A stretch of 64,000 bases of DNA from Flavobacterium sp. LHD-85. Its GTDB lineage: Bacteria; Bacteroidota; Bacteroidia; Flavobacteriales; Flavobacteriaceae. Both the position numbers and the translations under genes were made by a program. The first letter of the stretch is position 1. Every line of letters starts with the position of its first letter. Location: contig NZ_JAVFVR010000003.1 in NCBI RefSeq assembly GCF_030929595.1, positions 124,001-188,000 of the forward strand. The letters are read 5' to 3'. Below the pieces are notes generated by a model. That model was given only the letters and a program-made list of their open reading frames with translations, was not told the origin of the DNA and did no database searches. This document shows positions 9,533 to 19,719 of this stretch, piece by piece.

Positions 9533-10393
9533 ATGACTATGAAACGTATATTATATATTTTAATAGCAGCTGTTACAATTGGTTCGCTGTTATTTTCTTG
9601 TGAGGCAATTGAGGATCGCGAAAGCCTTCCAGCAGTTACTTTAACACCAGAGACACTTAAGTTTTCTATCACGCAAGATGCTACAAACAAAAATCTTGTA
9701 AATTTTAAAAGTGACGACCCGACTGTTATTCCATTTTGGAAATATGTAGATGCAGCAGGAAATGAATTAGGCCATTCTAACAAAAGCAGCGATCAAGTAA
9801 TTTTGCCTTTTGCCGGAAAATATACTATTTATTACACTGCTTACACAAGAGGAGGTTCTGTAGAAGCTGCTCCAGTTGTGGTTAATATTGCCGAAAATGA
9901 CGAAACTTATTTTAGAGATCCAAAATGGCAAATGCTAACAAATGGCGTTGCTGGAAAAACTTGGGTTTTAGATTTTACAGATCCAGTTGGATGGGCTGGT
10001 TTAGATTATCCAGCTACATCTGGCGATAACTGGAGCTGGCTGCCAGATTATGCAAGCAACTCTTGGGTAATGGCTAACAAAAACTGGGGAGAAATGTATT
10101 TTGATTTAAATGGAAATTACAATACATCGGTTACTCAAACAGCGATTGCAAACAACAATCAAACAACAAAAAAAGGAACCTATTCATTTGATATTGCAAA
10201 TAATAAATTGGTTTTTAACGGTGGAGTACAAATGCTTTACGGTGGAGACTATTATGGAGACTGCAGCAACTGGATCAGCGTAAAAGTGGTTGAGCTTACA
10301 GCAACATCTTTGAGATTAGCAGTAGTGCGTGACCAAAGCAGAACTGGTGAAGGAGTTTGTCTAATTGTATTCCACTACAAGCCGAAATCGTAA
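9533..10393 (+). CDS. Probable surface glycan-binding lipoprotein (SusE position)
   Basis: A 286-residue lipoprotein with lipobox LLFSCEA (Cys23). An Ig/PKD-like beta domain follows (about 35-125, ending in YTIYYTAYTRGG). The C-terminal domain is rich in Trp and Asn (GKTWVLDF, DNWSWLPDYASNSW, MYFDLNGNYN), a composition suited to stacking against sugar rings. It sits directly after susD, where Bacteroidota loci encode surface glycan-binding proteins, only 11 bases from the susD stop. I see no catalytic motif. The exact family is not recognised and the ligand is inferred from context. Confidence 0.8.
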   Translation: MTMKRILYILIAAVTIGSLLFSCEAIEDRESLPAVTLTPETLKFSITQDATNKNLVNFKSDDPTVIPFWKYVDAAGNELGHSNKSSDQVILPFAGKYTIYYTAYTRGGSVEAAPVVVNIAENDETYFRDPKWQMLTNGVAGKTWVLDFTDPVGWAGLDYPATSGDNWSWLPDYASNSWVMANKNWGEMYFDLNGNYNTSVTQTAIANNNQTTKKGTYSFDIANNKLVFNGGVQMLYGGDYYGDCSNWISVKVVELTATSLRLAVVRDQSRTGEGVCLIVFHYKPKS

Positions 10394-10407
10394 GTTAGTT
10401 AGTTTTG

Positions 10408-10455
10408 AAGTCTCAGTCCTAAAAGCATTCGTAATGTTCTTTAAGACTGAGACTT
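10408..10455. repeat. 11-bp inverted repeat between the import genes and GH2
   Basis: AAGTCTCAGTC at 10408-10418 and GACTGAGACTT at 10445-10455 are perfect reverse complements with a 26-base loop. No T-run follows, so this is more likely a processing or stability hairpin, or a small repeat, than a terminator. Confidence 0.6.
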
Positions 10456-10531
10456 AAATTATTTTATGAGGAAATAAATGAAACCGTTTTTTATTTCTAT
10501 CTTCAAATTCCAAAAAAAATAAAAAGTACCT

Positions 10532-13018
10532 ATGCATATTAGAAAAAACATAAAAAACATAAGTTTATGGGCAATCGCAATTGGAGTTTTTTTCTTGAAT
10601 TCCTGCACTAAAAAAGAAGATGCGTTTGTAAACCGAAAAGTTTCTTTTAATGCAGATTGGAGTTTCCATCTAAATGATAGTATTATTGATAAAGATACTA
10701 TTGGAACTTCAACAAAATGGAGAACTTTAGACGTTCCTCACGATTGGAGCATCGAGGGGAAATTTGATGAAAAAAGTCCTGGCGGTTATGGCGGAGGATC
10801 TCTAAATGGAGGTTTAGGCTGGTACAAAAAAACATTCAAAGTAGCTGCAGAAGACAGCACAAAAATCACTTCTATAACTTTTGACGGAGTATATAGAAAC
10901 AGTGAAGTTTGGGTAAATGGTCATTACTTAGGAAAACGTCCAAACGGATATATTGGTTTTCAATATGAAATTACTCCATACTTAAATTACGGAGACAAAA
11001 ACAACGAAATAATTGTTAAGGTTGACAATTCAAAACAGCCTAATTCACGCTGGTATTCAGGTTCAGGAATTTTTAGAAATGTCTGGATCGAAACAACAGA
11101 CAAACTTCATGTGGGACAATGGGGAACTTATATTACAACTCCAAAAGTTACGGCGGAAAAAGCTTCTGTAAGTATTGAAACCACAATAAAAAATCAATAC
11201 AAAGAAGGTAAAAAAGCAACGGTAACTACCACCATTTTTAAAGAAGACAAAAAAGTAACCTCAGTTACTCAAGATATAACCATCAATGCCAACGAAAATC
11301 AAACGTTAAATCAATTGGCAGAAGTTGAAAATCCGATTTTATGGTCAGATGAAAAACCAGAATTGTACACAGCAGTTACCGAAATTTCGCTTGACGATAA
11401 AATCATTGATCAATACAAAACCACTTTTGGAATCAGAGATTTTAAATTCGATTTGAACAAAGGTTTTATTTTGAATGGAAAACAAGTCAAAATAAAAGGG
11501 GTTTGTATGCACCATGATTTAGGTCCGTTAGGTTCTGCAATCAACACGCGTGCAATCGAGCGTCAGTTAGAGATTCTGAAAGAAATGGGCGTAAACGGAA
11601 TCAGAACTTCACACAATCCGCCTGCTCCAGAACTTTTAGAACTTTGCGACAAAATGGGTTTCATTGTCATGGATGAAGCTTTCGATATGTGGAAACAAAC
11701 GAAAACCAAATACGATTACGGAAACGATTGGGATAAATGGCACAAACAAGATTTAATTGATCAGCTGTTGCGCGACCGAAATCATGCCAGTATTTTTATG
11801 TGGAGTATCGGAAATGAAATTCCAGAACAATGGAATGAAAAAGGTGTTGAAATTGCAAAAGAATTGGCAGCAATTACACGTCAATACGATAAAACGCGTC
11901 CGCTTACGGCTGGAATGAATCCGCCAGTAAATATGAATATTGATGCGGTAACTTTGCAATTTGAGAAAAAAGATGTTTCGATTAATCCGCTTGCGGGATC
12001 TGGAGTTTTAGATTTAATCGGATATAATTATGCGCATCAAACATTCGAACATCATCTGAAGAATTTCCCAAACACGCCTTTCATTGCAACTGAAACGACT
12101 TCAGGTTTGCAGACAAGAGGCTATTATGATGCTGTTTCTGATACAATAAAAAAATGGCCGGTAAGATGGGATCTTAAATTTACAGAAGGAAATCCAGGAA
12201 ATACCGTTTCGGCTTACGATCAGGTGCAGACGCCTTGGGGATCTACACATGAAGCGACTTGGAAAATCATAAAAAAACATGATTTCTTGGCAGGAATGTA
12301 CGTTTGGACAGGTTTCGATTATATCGGAGAACCAACTCCGTACGAATGGCCGTCTGTAAGTTCGTATTTTGGAATTGTTGATTTAGCCGGTTTTCCGAAA
12401 GACGTTTATTATATGTACCAAAGCGAATGGACAGACAAAACAGTTCTTCACATTTTCCCGCATTGGAACTGGAAAGCAGGACAAACCGTTGATGTTTGGG
12501 CATACTATAATAAAGCCGATGAGGTGGAACTTTTCGTAAACGGAAAATCAGTTGGAAAAAGAAGCAAAAAAGGAGACGATTTACACGTAATGTGGAGAAT
12601 TCCTTTTGAAGCAGGAACTTTAAAAGCCATTTCTCGTAAAGACGGAAAAGTAGTTTTAGAAAAAGAAATTAAAACGGCTGGAAATCCTTCGCAACTAAAA
12701 CTAAGTGCTGATAGAAGTACCATAAAAGCAGACAAAAACGATTTGTCATTTATCACAGTTGATATTTTAGATGATAAAGGAACGATTGCACCAAATGCGA
12801 ATAACGAAATAAATTTCTCTTTAAAAGGAAATGGAAAAATAGTAGGTGTTTGCAGTGGAGATCCTGTTAGTCATGAATCGTACAAAGGAAATAAACATAC
12901 AGCTTTGGCTGGAAAATGTTTGGTAATTGTACAATCTGGAGATAAATCTGGAAGATTGGAATTAACCGCTAAAGCGAATGGACTAAAACAAGCCACAATC
13001 GTAATTGCAGCAGAATAA
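10532..13018 (+). CDS. GH2 beta-galactosidase-like lipoprotein
   Basis: An 828-residue glycoside hydrolase of family 2 with lipobox LNSCTKK (Cys25). Domain order: sugar-binding jelly roll (about 35-190, with VPHDWSIEG and GGLGWYKKTF), Ig-like domain, TIM barrel from about 300, then C-terminal Ig-like domains of the DUF4982 type (VELFVNGKSVG). The acid/base is Glu429 in WSIGNE and the nucleophile is Glu521 in IATET. In this locus it would most likely remove beta-galactose from xyloglucan side chains, as GH2 enzymes do in the Bacteroides ovatus xyloglucan locus. Other GH2 activities, such as beta-glucuronidase, cannot be excluded from sequence. Confidence 0.92.
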   Translation: MHIRKNIKNISLWAIAIGVFFLNSCTKKEDAFVNRKVSFNADWSFHLNDSIIDKDTIGTSTKWRTLDVPHDWSIEGKFDEKSPGGYGGGSLNGGLGWYKKTFKVAAEDSTKITSITFDGVYRNSEVWVNGHYLGKRPNGYIGFQYEITPYLNYGDKNNEIIVKVDNSKQPNSRWYSGSGIFRNVWIETTDKLHVGQWGTYITTPKVTAEKASVSIETTIKNQYKEGKKATVTTTIFKEDKKVTSVTQDITINANENQTLNQLAEVENPILWSDEKPELYTAVTEISLDDKIIDQYKTTFGIRDFKFDLNKGFILNGKQVKIKGVCMHHDLGPLGSAINTRAIERQLEILKEMGVNGIRTSHNPPAPELLELCDKMGFIVMDEAFDMWKQTKTKYDYGNDWDKWHKQDLIDQLLRDRNHASIFMWSIGNEIPEQWNEKGVEIAKELAAITRQYDKTRPLTAGMNPPVNMNIDAVTLQFEKKDVSINPLAGSGVLDLIGYNYAHQTFEHHLKNFPNTPFIATETTSGLQTRGYYDAVSDTIKKWPVRWDLKFTEGNPGNTVSAYDQVQTPWGSTHEATWKIIKKHDFLAGMYVWTGFDYIGEPTPYEWPSVSSYFGIVDLAGFPKDVYYMYQSEWTDKTVLHIFPHWNWKAGQTVDVWAYYNKADEVELFVNGKSVGKRSKKGDDLHVMWRIPFEAGTLKAISRKDGKVVLEKEIKTAGNPSQLKLSADRSTIKADKNDLSFITVDILDDKGTIAPNANNEINFSLKGNGKIVGVCSGDPVSHESYKGNKHTALAGKCLVIVQSGDKSGRLELTAKANGLKQATIVIAAE

Positions 13019-13029
13019 AATACCACGTT

Positions 13030-13114
13030 CCTGCAAGGTTTCCAGAACCTTGTAGGTATTAATTATAAGTTTCGAATAAATAACAAACCTACAAGGTTTT
13101 GGAAACCTTGCAGG
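13030..13114. repeat. Paired palindrome repeat, CCTRCAAGG type
   Basis: Two 28-base arms (13030-13057 and 13087-13114) are reverse complements with one mismatch. Each arm is itself nearly palindromic around AAGGTTTCC or GGAAACCTT. The same architecture recurs at 17922-18027 and 25851-25945. Confidence 0.8.
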
Positions 13115-13137
13115 ACGGAAAATATAAAAATTAACTA

Positions 13138-15537
13138 ATGAAAAACTCACAACTAACCGCATTGTTTTCAGCTTTTATGCTTGGATTTGTTTTGACGCCA
13201 AAAGCATCAGCGCAGATTCAAAATGCAGATGTGCTGAATGCACCAATAGATATCAGTAAAGATTTTCAGAATTATCTGAACACTTTTTATTTCGCAGACG
13301 AACTGGCTTCTTTTGATCCTGCAACGGGAAAAGGAACGATCAAATATCTGAGATACAATTACAAAACACGTCAGGCTTTCAACAACATGATGATGAAACC
13401 AGATGTTGAAAAAGCAAACGAATTTCCAACAACAGAATATGCAGAATCTCCTGTTTTGCCATTCGAAATTCAGTTTGTTTCAGATAGAACGGTTCGTATC
13501 AAAACGACTTCTGGACCACAATTTCATCCTCAGGCAGCATCTTTAATGTTGGTTGACGGCGTTGCGCCAAATCATCCAGAATTATGGAAATATGCTAAAA
13601 TCGAAGGTGGTCACAGTTACACTAGCAAACACGGAAGAGTTGAAATTTTGACAAAACCTTGGCACGTAAAAATCTACGATGAAAAAGGAAAATTACTAAC
13701 AAGCACACTTCACGATACAGACTTTAAAAACACTTATACACCAACACTTCCATTTTCTTATGTTCGTAGAAACAGCGATTACTCAAGAAGTATGGGCGCG
13801 GCTTTTAGTTTAGAACCAGACGAAAAAATATTTGGTTGCGGTGAATCATTTACACAATTCAACAAACGCGGTTCAAAAGTAGTTTTATGGACGGATGACG
13901 CAAACGGAATCCAAAATGAAACAATGTACAAACCAATTCCGTTTTACATGAGCAGTCGCGGTTACGGTGTTTTCATGCACCATTCAACGCCAATTACGGT
14001 TGACTTTGGAAAATATTTTTCAAGTGCTAACGAAATGTACATTGGAGACGACGAAGCCGATTTGTTTTTCTTTATCGGAGAACCGAAAGACATTTTAGAT
14101 CAATACACAAATCTGACAGGAAAAGCGGCAATGCCACCACTTTGGTCTTTCGGTTTCTGGATGAGCCGAATTACCTATTTCTCAGAAAAAGAGGGACGTG
14201 ACGTTGCGAGAGATTTACGTAAATATAAAATCCCAACCGATGTAATTCACTTCGATACAGGTTGGTTTGATGTAGATTGGAGAAATAACTACGAGTTTGC
14301 AAAATCTCGTTTCCCAGATGCTACAAAAATGATGTCTGATTTGAAGAAAGACGGATTCCAAGTTTGTCTTTGGCAGTTGCCTTATTTCACACCAAAGAAC
14401 ACTTTGTTCCCTGAAATCATGGATAAAAACTTAGCGGTAAGAGACAGAAAAGGAAATCTTCCGTATGAAGATGCTGTTTTAGATTTCTCAAATCCGGAAA
14501 CGATTTCTTGGTACCAAGGAAAATTGAAAAAATTATTTGATGAAGGTGTAGCAGTTTTTAAAGTAGATTTTGGAGAAGCGGCACCGCCAGACGGAATTTA
14601 CCATTCTGGAAGAACGGGTTTTTACGAACATAATTTATACCCATTAAGATATAACAAAGCAGTTGCAGAAATCACGCAAAAAGAAAAAGGATATACTTTA
14701 ATTTGGGCAAGAAGTACTTGGGCAGGATCACAGCGTTACCCTTTACATTGGGGAGGAGATTCTGAAACTACAAACGGAGCGATGTCTGCAGAATTACGTG
14801 GCGGACTTTCTCTTGGACTAAGCGGATTCAGTTTCTGGAGTCATGACGTTGGAGGTTTCGCAACAAAATCGCCTGAGAATATTTACAGAAGATGGACACC
14901 TTTCGGAATGTTGACTTCACACGTAAGAAGCCACGGAGAACCGCCTCGAGAACCTTGGTTGTACAGCAAAGATTTCTTGGAAGGATTTAGAAAAGCAGAT
15001 AATATGCGTTATGAATTAATGCCATATATCTACGCTCAGGCAAAAGAAAGTTCTCAAAAAGGATTGCCAATGATGCGTGCTCTTTTTGTAGAATATCCAA
15101 ACGATCCGGGAGCTTGGTTAGTTGACAATCAATATTTATTTGGTTCAAGTATGTTGGTTGCGCCACTTTTTGAAGAGGTTGAAGAAAGAGATGTTTACCT
15201 TCCAGAAGGAACTTGGATCGATTACCAAACTAAAAAAGTGTACCAATCGGGATGGCATAAAATCAAAGCGGGCGAAGTGCCAATCGTAGTTTTAATTAAA
15301 GATGGAACAGCAATTCCGCACATTGGTTTAGCACAGTCTACAAAAGATATGGATTGGAGCAAATTGACTTTAAAAGTGTATGCAAGCGATAAAACGACTT
15401 CGGCAACAGCCAAAGTATTTTTACCAGAAGGTGACGCAGTACAAGAAATAAAAGTGAATAAAAACGGAAACAATTTCGATGTTGCAACAAATCCATTAAA
15501 CGGAAAAACCACTTTTAAAACAGAGTGGATTAAATAA
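13138..15537 (+). CDS. GH31 alpha-xylosidase
   Basis: A 799-residue periplasmic enzyme with a signal peptide ending in ASAQ, an N-terminal beta-sandwich and a family 31 barrel. The nucleophile motif KVDFGEAAP (Asp477) has the DFGE form characteristic of alpha-xylosidases such as YicI. The acid/base is Asp541 in HWGGDSETT. FWSHDVGGF and the C-terminal beta domains are intact. Alpha-xylosidase is the key enzyme for removing the xylose from xyloglucan oligosaccharides, so this gene is the strongest indicator of the substrate. It is separated from GH2 by a palindromic repeat but reads in the same direction. Confidence 0.93.
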   Translation: MKNSQLTALFSAFMLGFVLTPKASAQIQNADVLNAPIDISKDFQNYLNTFYFADELASFDPATGKGTIKYLRYNYKTRQAFNNMMMKPDVEKANEFPTTEYAESPVLPFEIQFVSDRTVRIKTTSGPQFHPQAASLMLVDGVAPNHPELWKYAKIEGGHSYTSKHGRVEILTKPWHVKIYDEKGKLLTSTLHDTDFKNTYTPTLPFSYVRRNSDYSRSMGAAFSLEPDEKIFGCGESFTQFNKRGSKVVLWTDDANGIQNETMYKPIPFYMSSRGYGVFMHHSTPITVDFGKYFSSANEMYIGDDEADLFFFIGEPKDILDQYTNLTGKAAMPPLWSFGFWMSRITYFSEKEGRDVARDLRKYKIPTDVIHFDTGWFDVDWRNNYEFAKSRFPDATKMMSDLKKDGFQVCLWQLPYFTPKNTLFPEIMDKNLAVRDRKGNLPYEDAVLDFSNPETISWYQGKLKKLFDEGVAVFKVDFGEAAPPDGIYHSGRTGFYEHNLYPLRYNKAVAEITQKEKGYTLIWARSTWAGSQRYPLHWGGDSETTNGAMSAELRGGLSLGLSGFSFWSHDVGGFATKSPENIYRRWTPFGMLTSHVRSHGEPPREPWLYSKDFLEGFRKADNMRYELMPYIYAQAKESSQKGLPMMRALFVEYPNDPGAWLVDNQYLFGSSMLVAPLFEEVEERDVYLPEGTWIDYQTKKVYQSGWHKIKAGEVPIVVLIKDGTAIPHIGLAQSTKDMDWSKLTLKVYASDKTTSATAKVFLPEGDAVQEIKVNKNGNNFDVATNPLNGKTTFKTEWIK

Positions 15538-15625
15538 AAAAGTTAGCCACGAATTTGACGAATTCCCACGAATTGAATTTGTGATAATTTGCGGAATTTG
15601 TGGTGAAAAAAAAATAAAATTTTTT

Positions 15626-15766
15626 AAACACATAGAAACATAGATTTTTGTTTTTGAATAAAAGAAATTGGAAAGAAACTAGTTTCTCACACATAGAAAG
15701 CTATGTGAATTTAAACAAGTGAAACGCCTCTTTTAAAGATTCCAATAAACTATGTTTCTATGTGTT
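15626..15766. repeat. About 140-bp repeat with 17-bp terminal inverted arms
   Basis: AACACATAGAAACATAG at 15627-15643 is perfectly complementary to 15750-15766. The inside carries CTCACACATAG. A related copy lies at 30663-30790, so this is a dispersed element rather than a local hairpin. Confidence 0.8.
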
Positions 15767-15812
15767 AAAAAATATAGCCAGCATTTAGGCAAAAAATATA
15801 ATACCAAAAAAC

Positions 15813-17819
15813 ATGAAAAACTATCTAATTCTCCCAGCCGCATTGTTTTCAATAGCAATAGGCTACAGTCAAAAAACGAAAAACGCTTACGAATTGGCAT
15901 CGCCAAACGGAAAGAATACAATCAAATTTGAGCTGGTAAAAAACGCTCCAAAATATGCAGTTTCTCACGGAAAAACAGAAGTAATTTCTCCGTCTGATAT
16001 GGGATTTGTATTGAAAGGAAATGAAGACTTAAGTTCAAACTTTGAAATAAAAGGAGCAAAAACTTCTACGTTTGACGAGACTTGGGAACAAGTTTGGGGA
16101 GAAAAGAAAAACATTAGAAATCACTACAATCAATTGGTAGTCGATTTACAGCAAAAGACTGGAAACAAAAGAAAATTACAAATTCAGTTTCGTGCTTTCG
16201 ACGATGGAGTAGCTTTTAGATATGTTTATCCAAAGCAAAATGTAAAAGACAGTATTTTCATCATGGATGAAAAAACAACTTTCAACCTAAAAGAAGACGG
16301 AAAAGCGTGGTGGATTCCGGCAAACAGAGAAAACCGTGACGAATATCTTTTCAAAGATGCTCCGGTAAGTACTTTGGATACGGTTTTGACCCCATTAACA
16401 ATCGAAAGTAAAAGCGGATTAGCATTAAGTTTCCACGAAGCGAATCTGATCGATTTTGCCAGTATGACTTTGGTCAATAATAAAGGAACAGAATTAAAGT
16501 CAGATTTGGTGCCGTGGCCTGATGGAGTAAAAGTTCGTGTAAAAGATACTTTCACTTCTTCCTGGAGAACACTTCAAATTGGAGAAAATCCGGGAGAATT
16601 GATCACTTCTTATTTGGTTTTAAACTTAAACGAACCAAACAAATTAAAAAATACAAATAGTTATTTCAAACCATACAAATATTTAGGAATTTGGTGGGGA
16701 ATGCATATCGGAAAATATACTTTCTGGGAAAGCGACAAACAAGGTGCAACAACCAAAAATGCTGAAACATATATCGATTTTACAGCAAAAGAAGGTTTCA
16801 ACCATTTATTAATCGAAGGATGGAACAAAGGTTGGACGCCAGGTTGGTATGAAAACCGTATGCACATGTTCAGCTTTACGAAAAGTGCTGACAATTTCGA
16901 TTTAGAAAAAGTAGTGGAATACGGAAAGAAAAAGAATATTGAATTAATCGGATATCACGAAACAGGCTCGAACTTAATTAACTATTTAAAAGAAGTTGAC
17001 GAAGGTTTTGCTTTATACAAAAAGCTAGGAATCCACACTGTAAAAATTGGTCACGTTGGTTCTAAATTGAATATGAAACAAATGCACTTCGGGCAGTTTG
17101 GAGTGAATTATTTCAGATACATTTTAGAAAAAGCAGCACAATACGATTTAGCGGTTTTATACCACGAATCGATAAAAGATACAGGAGAAAGAAGAACTTT
17201 CCCAAATATGGTTTCAAGAGAAGCAGCGCGTGGACAAGAATATAACGCTTGGAGCGAAGGAAATCCGCCAAACCATTTAAGTATTATTCCGTTTACTAGA
17301 TTGCTTTCTGGACCAATGGATTTCACGCCTGGAATTTTTGATGTTGAGGTAAAACAAGGTTACCCAGGAAAAAGAATTCAAGGAACAGTTGGACAGCAAT
17401 TGGCATTGTATGTTACAATTTATTCTCCAATTCAAATGTTAGCCGATCTTCCTGAAAACTACGAAGGAAAACCAGCTTTACAATTCTTAAAAGATGTTCC
17501 AACAGATTGGGAAGACACTAAAATCTTAGAAGGAAAAATTGGTGAATACATTACAACTGCAAGAAAAGACAGAAACAGCGCTGACTGGTATTTAGGAACT
17601 TTAACAAATGAAAAACCTAGAAATGTAGAAGTTTCATTATCATTCTTAGATCCAAGTGCGACTTACGAAGCTCAGATTTATGTAGATGCCGAAGGAACAG
17701 ATCAAACGCATAATCCAGAAGCAGTAGCAATTTCTAAGAAAACAGTAAAAGCGTCAGATAAATTACAATTGAAATTAGGCGGTGCAGGCGGTGGAGCTGT
17801 GAGATTCAAAAAAATATAA
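15813..17819 (+). CDS. GH97 glycosidase, inverting (SusB-like) residue pattern
   Basis: A 668-residue protein with a signal peptide ending in GYSQ and the three-part GH97 fold: N-terminal beta-sandwich (about 25-270), barrel (about 280-560) and C-terminal beta domain. At Gly413 (VKIGHVG) the retaining members of GH97 carry the Asp nucleophile. Here it is glycine, and the inverting-type carboxylates are present (Glu383 in YHET, Glu452 in YHES), as in SusB alpha-glucosidase. An alpha-glucosidase-like activity is the best guess, but it is not an obvious xyloglucan enzyme, so its substrate in this locus is open. Confidence 0.9.
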   Translation: MKNYLILPAALFSIAIGYSQKTKNAYELASPNGKNTIKFELVKNAPKYAVSHGKTEVISPSDMGFVLKGNEDLSSNFEIKGAKTSTFDETWEQVWGEKKNIRNHYNQLVVDLQQKTGNKRKLQIQFRAFDDGVAFRYVYPKQNVKDSIFIMDEKTTFNLKEDGKAWWIPANRENRDEYLFKDAPVSTLDTVLTPLTIESKSGLALSFHEANLIDFASMTLVNNKGTELKSDLVPWPDGVKVRVKDTFTSSWRTLQIGENPGELITSYLVLNLNEPNKLKNTNSYFKPYKYLGIWWGMHIGKYTFWESDKQGATTKNAETYIDFTAKEGFNHLLIEGWNKGWTPGWYENRMHMFSFTKSADNFDLEKVVEYGKKKNIELIGYHETGSNLINYLKEVDEGFALYKKLGIHTVKIGHVGSKLNMKQMHFGQFGVNYFRYILEKAAQYDLAVLYHESIKDTGERRTFPNMVSREAARGQEYNAWSEGNPPNHLSIIPFTRLLSGPMDFTPGIFDVEVKQGYPGKRIQGTVGQQLALYVTIYSPIQMLADLPENYEGKPALQFLKDVPTDWEDTKILEGKIGEYITTARKDRNSADWYLGTLTNEKPRNVEVSLSFLDPSATYEAQIYVDAEGTDQTHNPEAVAISKKTVKASDKLQLKLGGAGGGAVRFKKI

Positions 17820-17868
17820 TTATTAATTTTCTGTAGAGACGCACTGCAGTGCATCTTTATCAGATGTT

Positions 17869-18027
17869 AAACCCGACAGGTTTTTAAAACCTGTCGGGTT
17901 TATAACGCAACGATTAAATATCCTAACAGGTTTCCAAAACCTGTTAGGTATCAATATCACATTACAGTTAAAGAAACTTTTAGATTGGGAAAAATAAATA
18001 CCTAACAGGTTTTGGAAACCCGTTAGG
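17869..18027. repeat. Two palindromic repeats in the GH97-GH39 gap
   Basis: First, AAACCCGACAGG pairs with CCTGTCGGGTTT at 17869-17901. Second, a paired palindrome with arms beginning CCTAACAGG at 17922-17950 and 17999-18027 encloses a 48-base spacer ending in AAAAATAAA. They occupy nearly the whole 231-base gap and no gene is visible. Confidence 0.8.
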
Positions 18028-18050
18028 ATAACAAAAAAACACATTTTCAG

Positions 18051-19622
18051 ATGAAAAGAATTTTAATACTATTAGTTTTAATTCATTCAATCCAAATCAT
18101 TGGGCAAAACAATAATGCTGAAAATCGAATTATAAAAGTAGATTTCAAAAAAGAGGCAGGAAAATTAAACACCATGTTTAAAGAATGCATCGGAGCCGGA
18201 AGAGCAAACGAAGGTCTACGCGCCGATTGGCAGCAACAATTGGCATTGGTTAAAAAAGAATGCGATTTTAAATACATCCGTTTTCATGGTTTATTGTCTG
18301 ATGATATGGCCGTTTATCGTGAAGATGAAAAAGGAAATCCAGAATACAACTACCAATATGTAGACGTTTTGTTCGATTATATTGTAAGTCTGAAAATGAA
18401 ACCGTTTGTGGAATTAGGTTTTATGCCTAATGCACTAGCAAGCGGAAAAGAAACGATTTTCTGGTGGAAAGGAAATGTTACGCCTCCAAAAGATTATAAA
18501 AAATGGGAAGATTTAATTAGAAATTTAACCCAGCATTTTAAAGAACGTTACGGAGATGAAGAAGTAAAAACTTGGTATTTTGAGGTTTGGAATGAACCGA
18601 ATTTATCCCCAGGTTTTTGGAGCAGCACACAAGAAGAATATTATAAATTATACGATTACGCAGCTCGCGGTGTAAAAGCAGTAAACAAAGCTTATAAAGT
18701 CGGCGGGCCAGCAACGGCAGGTTCTGCTTGGGTTTCAGAATCTATTGATTTTTGTGCGAAGAATAATGTTCCGATGGATTTTGTTTCGACACATACTTAC
18801 GGAGTAAAACACGGATATTTGGATGAATTCGGAACTTCGGGAACGATTTTAAATCAAGACGAATGGAGTGTAAGCGGTGAAATCATCAATTCTAGAAAAT
18901 TGATTACGGAATCGGCTAAACCGAATTTAGAATTGCATTATACGGAATGGAGTACATCTTATACGCCAGCAGATCCAATTCACGATAGCTATCATTCGGC
19001 AGCGTATATTTTGCAAAAATTAAAACAAGTTGGAAATGCCGCAAACTCGATGTCATATTGGGTTTTTACCGATATTTTTGAAGAAGCGGGCCCAAGATTT
19101 ACGCCTTTTCACGGCGGTTTCGGATTGTTAAATACGCAGGGAATTAAAAAGCCAGCTTATTTCTCTTATTATTTAATGAATAAATTGGGAGAAACAGAAC
19201 TTCAAAATTCTGATAAAGCTTCTTGGACTTCGAAAAATGCAAAAGGAGATGTTCAGGTTTTATTATGGGATTTTACCAATACACATCCAGGAGATAAAGA
19301 ACTAAATCAGACGTATTACATTAAAGATCTTCCATCAAAAGAAAAAGGAAAAGTGAAAGTCGAAATTGATGGAATACAAAAAGGAAAATATCTTTTAGAA
19401 ATTTACAAAGTAGGTTATAAAGTAAATGACGCTTACGCGGATTATCTAGCAATGAACAAGCCGAGTCAGTTAACACGTGAGCAAGTCAATTCTATAAAAG
19501 AGAAAAATAACGGCGCACCAATTTCGACAGAAAAAATTACAATTGACGGAAAAGGAACTTTCAGCAGAGAATTTAAAATCAACGAAAATGATGTTGTAAT
19601 GCTGAATTTAATTAAACAATAA
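18051..19622 (+). CDS. GH39 beta-xylosidase-like enzyme
   Basis: A 523-residue secreted protein with a short signal peptide (ending near IIGQN). The family 39 barrel shows the acid/base Glu182 in EVWNEPN and the nucleophile Glu299 in HYTEWSTS. The pattern YIRFHGLLSDDM near residue 75 is also typical of GH39 xylosidases. Beta-xylosidase activity would suit a xyloglucan bearing beta-xylosyl side chains, or a mixed hemicellulose diet. Some GH39 members act on arabinose instead. It follows a repeat-filled gap and precedes GH3 by 97 bases with no visible terminator. Confidence 0.9.
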   Translation: MKRILILLVLIHSIQIIGQNNNAENRIIKVDFKKEAGKLNTMFKECIGAGRANEGLRADWQQQLALVKKECDFKYIRFHGLLSDDMAVYREDEKGNPEYNYQYVDVLFDYIVSLKMKPFVELGFMPNALASGKETIFWWKGNVTPPKDYKKWEDLIRNLTQHFKERYGDEEVKTWYFEVWNEPNLSPGFWSSTQEEYYKLYDYAARGVKAVNKAYKVGGPATAGSAWVSESIDFCAKNNVPMDFVSTHTYGVKHGYLDEFGTSGTILNQDEWSVSGEIINSRKLITESAKPNLELHYTEWSTSYTPADPIHDSYHSAAYILQKLKQVGNAANSMSYWVFTDIFEEAGPRFTPFHGGFGLLNTQGIKKPAYFSYYLMNKLGETELQNSDKASWTSKNAKGDVQVLLWDFTNTHPGDKELNQTYYIKDLPSKEKGKVKVEIDGIQKGKYLLEIYKVGYKVNDAYADYLAMNKPSQLTREQVNSIKEKNNGAPISTEKITIDGKGTFSREFKINENDVVMLNLIKQ

Positions 19623-19719
19623 TAGAGAGAAAACCACAACATAAAAATAGTATTAACGGTATTTGAAGATGATGCGTGAGGAATCAGAAATCTTTAAATC
19701 AAAAAACACCTAACTATCT

